In this document: positions 60,345-64,000 of the stretch, piece after piece
How positions within the stretch are numbered: the first letter of the stretch is position 1
Layout of the letters: each line of letters starts with the position of its first letter
Assembly: GCA_965242665.1 (NCBI GenBank)
Contig: OZ251484.1
Coordinates: forward strand, 2,046,001 to 2,110,000
From: VXLM01 sp965242665
Lineage (GTDB): Bacteria > Chloroflexota > Dehalococcoidia > Lucifugimonadales > VXLM01
DNA: 64,000 bases
Reading direction: 5' to 3'
The notes under the pieces: model-generated
Seen by the model: only the letters and a program-made list of their open reading frames with translations
What the model was told of the DNA's origin: nothing
Databases searched by the model: none
Position numbers and translations under genes: made by a program

Positions 60345-60914
60345 CTAGAAGGGTATGCCCCAGAGGGGGTACCACTTTTCGATGTCACGCTCGACGGGGA
60401 CTTGCTGTTCTTCCATGAGGGCGGACAAGCGCATCTCGGCGGCATTGTCGCGCGTCTTCTGTCCGGAGAGGACGAATGGGTAGAAGGATCCGCGCTTGAC
60501 GTAGTAGATCCAGTATGCCTGCTTGGACTCGTACTCGAAGCCGAACACCGCGGCGATGAGGCGGTCTCCGAAGCCGTGGTCGGTGATCGTCTCGCCGATG
60601 AGGTGGAGGGTGGTTACGAGGTCTTCGAAGTGGCGGTCGTCGAGGATTACCCATCGGGTGCCGTGTCCGTCGTCCGCGACTTCATAGCGGGCGCCGGTGG
60701 CGCTGGAGCTGACGCGCAGGAGGTCGCGTATTTCGGCGTCGAGGTTGTCGAAGAACTGCGATTGCACCGGATTGAAGACGAGGCCGGCCTTTTCGGTTTG
60801 TCGGAGGTCTGTGCGCCCCGCCAGATCCATTTCTGCGGTAATGATGGAGAAGAAGCGTTCGCGATTGCCCTTCTTGATCTTGCTGCGTCCAAAGAGGACG
60901 CCAAAGATGCCCAT
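60345..60914 (-). CDS. pspAB: PspA-associated protein PspAB
   Basis: A 189-residue soluble protein. MGIFGVLFGRSKIKKGNRER is the family start; WVILDDRHFEDLVTTLHLIG, GFGDRLIAAVFGFEYESKQA and the tail PVERDIEKWYPLWGIPF fit the PspAB family, which is linked with HtpX and phage-shock (PspA) systems in Actinobacteria, Chloroflexota and archaea. Its molecular role is unknown; envelope stress is inferred from association. It lies downstream of htpX on the same strand with 114 nt between; no pspA is in the window. Confidence 0.8.
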   Translation of the reverse strand: MGIFGVLFGRSKIKKGNRERFFSIITAEMDLAGRTDLRQTEKAGLVFNPVQSQFFDNLDAEIRDLLRVSSSATGARYEVADDGHGTRWVILDDRHFEDLVTTLHLIGETITDHGFGDRLIAAVFGFEYESKQAYWIYYVKRGSFYPFVLSGQKTRDNAAEMRLSALMEEQQVPVERDIEKWYPLWGIPF

Positions 60915-61028
60915 GTCAAGATACTCCGTTCACAAAGGCAGACTGGCAAGCGGGTGGCTGCACTCGGCCTCTTGGGTGCGCCGGCGGCGTTGGGCGGTCA
61001 TGGGGCGAGGGTCGAGAGTCGTTGTCGA

Positions 61029-61952
61029 TCAGAAGCCTCGCTCCATTTGTCTCTGCATGTTTCGCAGCAGTTCCACGCGCTTTTCGACGGGAGGATGGCT
61101 TGAGAAGAGGGATGCCATGCTGTCCTTCTTGAGGGCGTTGACGAACATGAATGCGTTGGCGTGCTCGACCTGGCGCAGGTCTTTCTCGGGGATGCGGTAG
61201 AGGTCGGAGCTTATCTTTTGGAGGGCCGACGCCAGGTGCATGGGAGAGCCGGTGAGCATGGCGCCGCCGCGGTCGGCGGCGTACTCTCGGTATCTGGAGA
61301 GCGCCATTATCAGCAGCTGGCTGGCGAAGTAGATGACGATGGTCCCCAGGTAAACCGCCATCATGACGAGCCCGAAGCCTCCGCTGTCGCCGTCTCGCCG
61401 ATCTCCTCCGAATCCCCCAAACAGGCTGATCCAGAACAACATGCTCAGGAGGTATCCAGCGGCGATGACGATGATGCTGGCCCAGGTCATGACCATGACA
61501 TCCCGGTGGCGGATGTGGGATAGCTCGTGTCCGAGCACGGCCTCGATTTCCCGCTCGTCGAGCCGGTTGAGCAGCCCTCGGGTCACTGCAATGACGGAGT
61601 TCTTGGGATTTCGCCCCGTAGCGAAGGCGTTGGGCACATGGGTTTCCATGATGGCGACCTTCTTGGGGCTTGGCATGTCGGCCATCGCCGCGAGGCGCTC
61701 GATCATGGCGTGGAGGCGCGGCTCCTGTTCAGGTGTCACGACCCTTGCGCCCGTGGACATGAGGACGAGCTTGTCGGAGCCGAAGTATTGAAACGCGGCC
61801 ATGGCGACGGCGAGTCCGAGTATGAGGATCGGGTGGATCCCAGCCCAAAACAGGAGACCTATGAACGCGACGTACACGACGCCGAGCATCAACATGGTGA
61901 AGAACATGCGAAAGACCAGTTCGGGGTCTTTGCCGTATGTTGGCCGTCTCAT
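61029..61952 (-). CDS. htpX: HtpX family membrane zinc metalloprotease
   Basis: A 307-residue M48 protease. Two N-terminal helices (FFTMLMLGVVYVAFIGLLFW and HPILILGLAVAMAAF) are followed by PNAFATGRNPKNSVIAVTRG. The active site AVLGHELSHIRHRD provides HExxH, and REYAADRGGAMLTG gives the third zinc ligand. It degrades damaged membrane proteins. GGAGGG lies about 5 nt before the ATG. A TATACT at 62018-62023 on the minus strand could be its -10. Confidence 0.95.
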   Translation of the reverse strand: MRRPTYGKDPELVFRMFFTMLMLGVVYVAFIGLLFWAGIHPILILGLAVAMAAFQYFGSDKLVLMSTGARVVTPEQEPRLHAMIERLAAMADMPSPKKVAIMETHVPNAFATGRNPKNSVIAVTRGLLNRLDEREIEAVLGHELSHIRHRDVMVMTWASIIVIAAGYLLSMLFWISLFGGFGGDRRDGDSGGFGLVMMAVYLGTIVIYFASQLLIMALSRYREYAADRGGAMLTGSPMHLASALQKISSDLYRIPEKDLRQVEHANAFMFVNALKKDSMASLFSSHPPVEKRVELLRNMQRQMERGF

Positions 61953-62095
61953 ACACCCTCCGGGAGCGCGCCGCCATCGTCCCGACGAGGCAGCCGCGAG
62001 CGATCATGTGAACTCATAGTATACAACGTTCGGAAGATCATTTGGGTTACATTCGACGCGAGGGTTCCGTTCGATTCATTCCCACACCCGCTCAC

Positions 62096-62223
62096 GTCAT
62101 TCCCGCACCCACCCACGTCATTCCCGCACCCACCCACGTCATTCCCGCACCCACCCACGTCATTCCCGCACCCACCCACGTCATTCCCGCACCCACCCAC
62201 GTCATTCCCGCGTAGGCGGGAAT
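62096..62223 (+). repeat. tandem 21-bp half-site array ending in a full hairpin
   Basis: GTCATTCCCGC recurs exactly every 21 bp at 62096, 62117, 62138, 62159, 62180 and 62201. The first five are followed by ACCCACCCAC; the last one continues into the complete hairpin 62204-62223. Confidence 0.95.
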
Positions 62224-62244
62224 CTCCGCCTCCCTGCACCGCAT

Positions 62245-62273
62245 TTGACAAAACAGAACTCACGTACTATTAT
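62245..62273 (+). promoter_or_regulatory. internal promoter of element copy C
   Basis: TTGACA (62245-62250), 17-nt spacer AAACAGAACTCACGTAC, TATTAT (62268-62273). The best of the three copies. A GAGGAG box precedes ATG 62320 downstream. Confidence 0.55.
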
Positions 62274-62756
62274 AGGACTATGGTCACTCAGCGAATCCAC
62301 GACCCGAGGAGATAGCCCCATGCGCGAAACATACCAACCTCCAACCACCTCCCCCGCCGGCCCTCCGAATGACCACACTCACCCACGTCATTCCTGCTGC
62401 CACCCACGTCATTCCCGCGAAGGCGGGAATCCACCCCGCTGCGTCCAAACCTCCGAAGAGACGGCACTCCTCCCGCCCTCTACAAAATCCGACAGAATCC
62501 GACAAAACCCGACAGAAACTCGTGCGCGCGTTCCCTAATTCCCGCGCGCGCGAGGCCGACGATGATAACCTCCTCAAAGACATGCCATGCTAATTCCCGC
62601 GCACGCGCGCGAGGCACCCCCTCCCGTCATTCCCGCGAAGGCGGGAATCCTTGCGCCACCCGCGTTCCGTTTCCTTTCTCTCGGCATGGATCGGATTCGA
62701 CGTCTCCCTTGGAGTTGCAGTCTCATAAGCCTCATGCCGATAGATCCAACGAAACC

Positions 62757-62975
62757 GACGAGAGAGGGGCGAGAACGATGGATAAGGCTGTGCAATGCAG
62801 TGTCTATGATGTGTATGGAGTGTGTGTATGGGGGTGAAACCACTGACATTTGCATACCCTCTTACCAGGGTATACGAATGGAGGCCGGACCGCACAAGAT
62901 GAACGGGGCCGACATGGGTAGAGCATCTCCAAACAGCCACTCCCAAGGGTCTGCTTTCGTGGGAATGGCGGGGCG
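62757..62975. other. 219-bp region without a recognised gene
   Basis: Between the element and the isomerase-like gene. It contains TGTGTATGGAGTGTGTG-like simple sequence (about 62800-62835). Nothing else is seen. Confidence 0.5.
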
Positions 62976-63866
62976 CTAGGTGATCTGGACGCCGACCTTG
63001 CGGGCGACGGCGCGGACGTACTGCTGTCCGACGATGGTGTCTTCGTAGTCGAAATGCTCGACGTGGATGGTGATGTCTTGCGGGAGTTCTCCGAGCCGCT
63101 TCATGATAGTCTCGTAGTCCATGGTTCCCGTGCCTGGGACGGCCTCGTCGATGTGGACGATTGGGTTGCCCTTCTCCGCCCTTGCGCCGCCTCCGATACC
63201 GCCGCCGGCTATCTTCACGTCCTTCGCGTGCACGGACGTGACGCGCTGCCCCAAGCGGTCGAATGCGTAGTTCACCAGGCCAGTCGTGTTGTAGTACATA
63301 TGCGGCTCGCACATATTCACGAGGTCGAGGAGGATCTTCAATCGGGGGGACGAGACGGCGTCGATCAGTTCCGTGCATCGTTCGACGGACTTGAGCGGCG
63401 AGAAGTAGAGCGGATGCGCTGCGACGTCGATTCCCTCTCGCTCTGCCGCCTTGGCCAACTCTGCGACGGCTGCGACTCGCCGGCTCCACGTCCGCTCCGA
63501 CCAGATGTCGGGGGACGGCCAACCGAACTCCTTGCCCCATCCGAATCCGACGCAATGCGCGCCGAGAATGGCGCCGACATGCATCTGATGTTCGTAGCTC
63601 CTCAGGGCGGCTTCGTGAAGGCCGGGATCGTCGAACCCGAGTTGCCGTCCTTGGTAAAACGGAACGACTTCGCCGATGCGGAGGCCGTTGTCGTCTAACC
63701 AGCGTTTGGCTTCTCGCGCCTCGCCGTCCGTCCATTCGGGAAACGCCTTGACGGAAACGGTGTCGACATCCATGACGGCGGCCCGTTTGAGGAGAAGCGC
63801 CCGGCTCTCGGACGCGTCAGGGCCGAGTTGGAGAAAATCTCCGAGGGGTGGACTCATTCGCAGCAT
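62976..63866 (-). CDS. sugar phosphate isomerase/epimerase-like protein (xylose isomerase-like TIM barrel)
   Basis: A 296-residue AP-endonuclease-2 fold protein. DVDTVSVKAFPEWTDGEARE, GIDVAAHPLYFSPLKS, LKILLDLVNMCEPHMYYNT, RVTSVHAKDVKI and DITIHVEHFDYED carry the His/Asp/Glu residues of the metal site. Relatives isomerise or epimerise sugars or inositol derivatives (IolE, IolI, LigAB-like); the substrate is unknown. ATG 63866 was chosen because GAGG lies 8 nt upstream; the ATG at 63917 overlaps TATAAT (minus 63916-63921), a likely -10. Confidence 0.85.
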   Translation of the reverse strand: MLRMSPPLGDFLQLGPDASESRALLLKRAAVMDVDTVSVKAFPEWTDGEAREAKRWLDDNGLRIGEVVPFYQGRQLGFDDPGLHEAALRSYEHQMHVGAILGAHCVGFGWGKEFGWPSPDIWSERTWSRRVAAVAELAKAAEREGIDVAAHPLYFSPLKSVERCTELIDAVSSPRLKILLDLVNMCEPHMYYNTTGLVNYAFDRLGQRVTSVHAKDVKIAGGGIGGGARAEKGNPIVHIDEAVPGTGTMDYETIMKRLGELPQDITIHVEHFDYEDTIVGQQYVRAVARKVGVQIT

Positions 63867-64000
63867 AGAAGAACCTCGCTTCCTTTGTTCAAGACTCCGG
63901 AATTGCTCGACCCCCATTATACACCGTCACGGCCGGATTATCCCCCCGCAGTCCGTGACCACCTCGTACCTGCGGCGCGGTGTTCGTGCATTACGGTAGC
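63867..64000. other. leader and upstream region of the last gene
   Basis: It holds TATAAT on the minus strand (63916-63921), a probable -10 without clear -35. No other feature is seen up to the end of the window. Confidence 0.4.

Larger units (their letters stand above)
62063..62756 (+). mobile_element. dRS3-associated non-autonomous element, copy C, with near-perfect target duplication
   Basis: Left end GGTTCCGTTCGATTCAT (62063-62079), right end inverted GGTTTCGTTGGATCTAT (62740-62756). Flanks GACGCGAG (62055-62062) and GACGAGAG (62757-62764) match at 7 of 8 bases. Inside: 21-bp tandem half sites (62096-62200), hairpins 62204-62223, 62411-62430 and 62629-62648, promoter 62245-62273, GAGGAG box and ATG 62320, repeats ATCCGACAGAATCCGACA near 62489 and CG-rich CGTGCGCGCG. 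694 bp, no transposase. Confidence 0.85.

Noticed and set aside
62096..62223. CRISPR-like regular repeats
   Set aside because: The 21-bp units are contiguous with no variable spacers and no cas genes; it is a simple tandem array.
62590..63735. 381-codon minus frame rich in Arg
   Set aside because: Shadow of the isomerase-like gene that runs on through the hairpin element; no domain.

Overview
The window looks like a chromosomal stretch of a GC-rich, free-living bacterium of the Chloroflexota, most probably near the SAR202/Dehalococcoidia side. This is inferred from the order map-infA-rpmJ-rpsM-rpsK-rpsD-rpoA-rplQ-truA-rplM-rpsI, an F420-type NADP oxidoreductase, many lipoproteins with Pro/Thr stalks, a PspAB-HtpX pair and a set of small-molecule catabolic enzymes. 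No rRNA, tRNA, transposase or CRISPR array was recognised. 

Layout. 1-5257: end of the ribosomal protein/RNA polymerase alpha operon on the plus strand. 5.3-16.7 kb, minus strand: an orphan HigA-like regulator, a large family 5 solute-binding lipoprotein, mfd, a Uma2 nuclease-like protein and a surface beta-propeller protein, separated by clusters of 20-bp hairpin repeats. 17.5-22.9 kb: a def-cca-secD-secF operon with a strong promoter; its SecD carries a long Asp/Ala/Gly insert. 23-38.6 kb: HpcH-type aldolase, betaine-type binding lipoprotein, arylsulfotransferase-like lipoprotein, a seed-maturation-like small protein, a SelA-like PLP enzyme, rsmD-coaD-coiled-coil operon, F420:NADP oxidoreductase, an amidohydrolase, an incomplete peptide-type ABC transporter (two ATPases and one permease), a Gfo/Idh/MocA oxidoreductase and a Bax-inhibitor-1 protein. 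38.6-41.3 kb: one intact lipoprotein gene (WD40-like propeller plus leucine-rich repeats) flanked by the tail and head of decayed tandem paralogues. 41.3-46.1 kb: sugar transferase-dcd-ribD-ribE-ribBA-ribH operon. 46.4-64 kb: a FAD amine oxidase, proVW, three paralogous GT-C glycosyltransferases, a six-hairpin glycosidase-like protein, an Eis-like acetyltransferase, PspAB-HtpX and a sugar isomerase-like protein.

The most interesting structure is not protein coding. About two dozen copies of ATTCCC-N8-GGGAAT, identical in form to the Neisseria dRS3 repeat, lie mostly at gene 3' ends. Three of the intergenic clusters are copies of a 0.6-0.7 kb compound element. The element has 17-bp terminal inverted repeats. 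One copy is flanked by a perfect 8-bp target duplication (TGACATTT) and another by a nearly perfect one. All three share the internal order half-site array, hairpin, sigma70-like promoter, purine-rich box, hairpin, CCGACARAA repeats. This looks like a non-autonomous mobile element family carrying an outward or internal promoter. No transposase for it is in the window.

Promoters visible by eye fit a vegetative sigma factor: -35 TTGACA or TTGCAG and -10 TATAAT or TACAAT, often with an extended TGn. Where a -10 lies over the upstream-most possible start codon (mfd, the solute-binding protein, the Gfo/Idh/MocA gene) it was used to move the gene start downstream.
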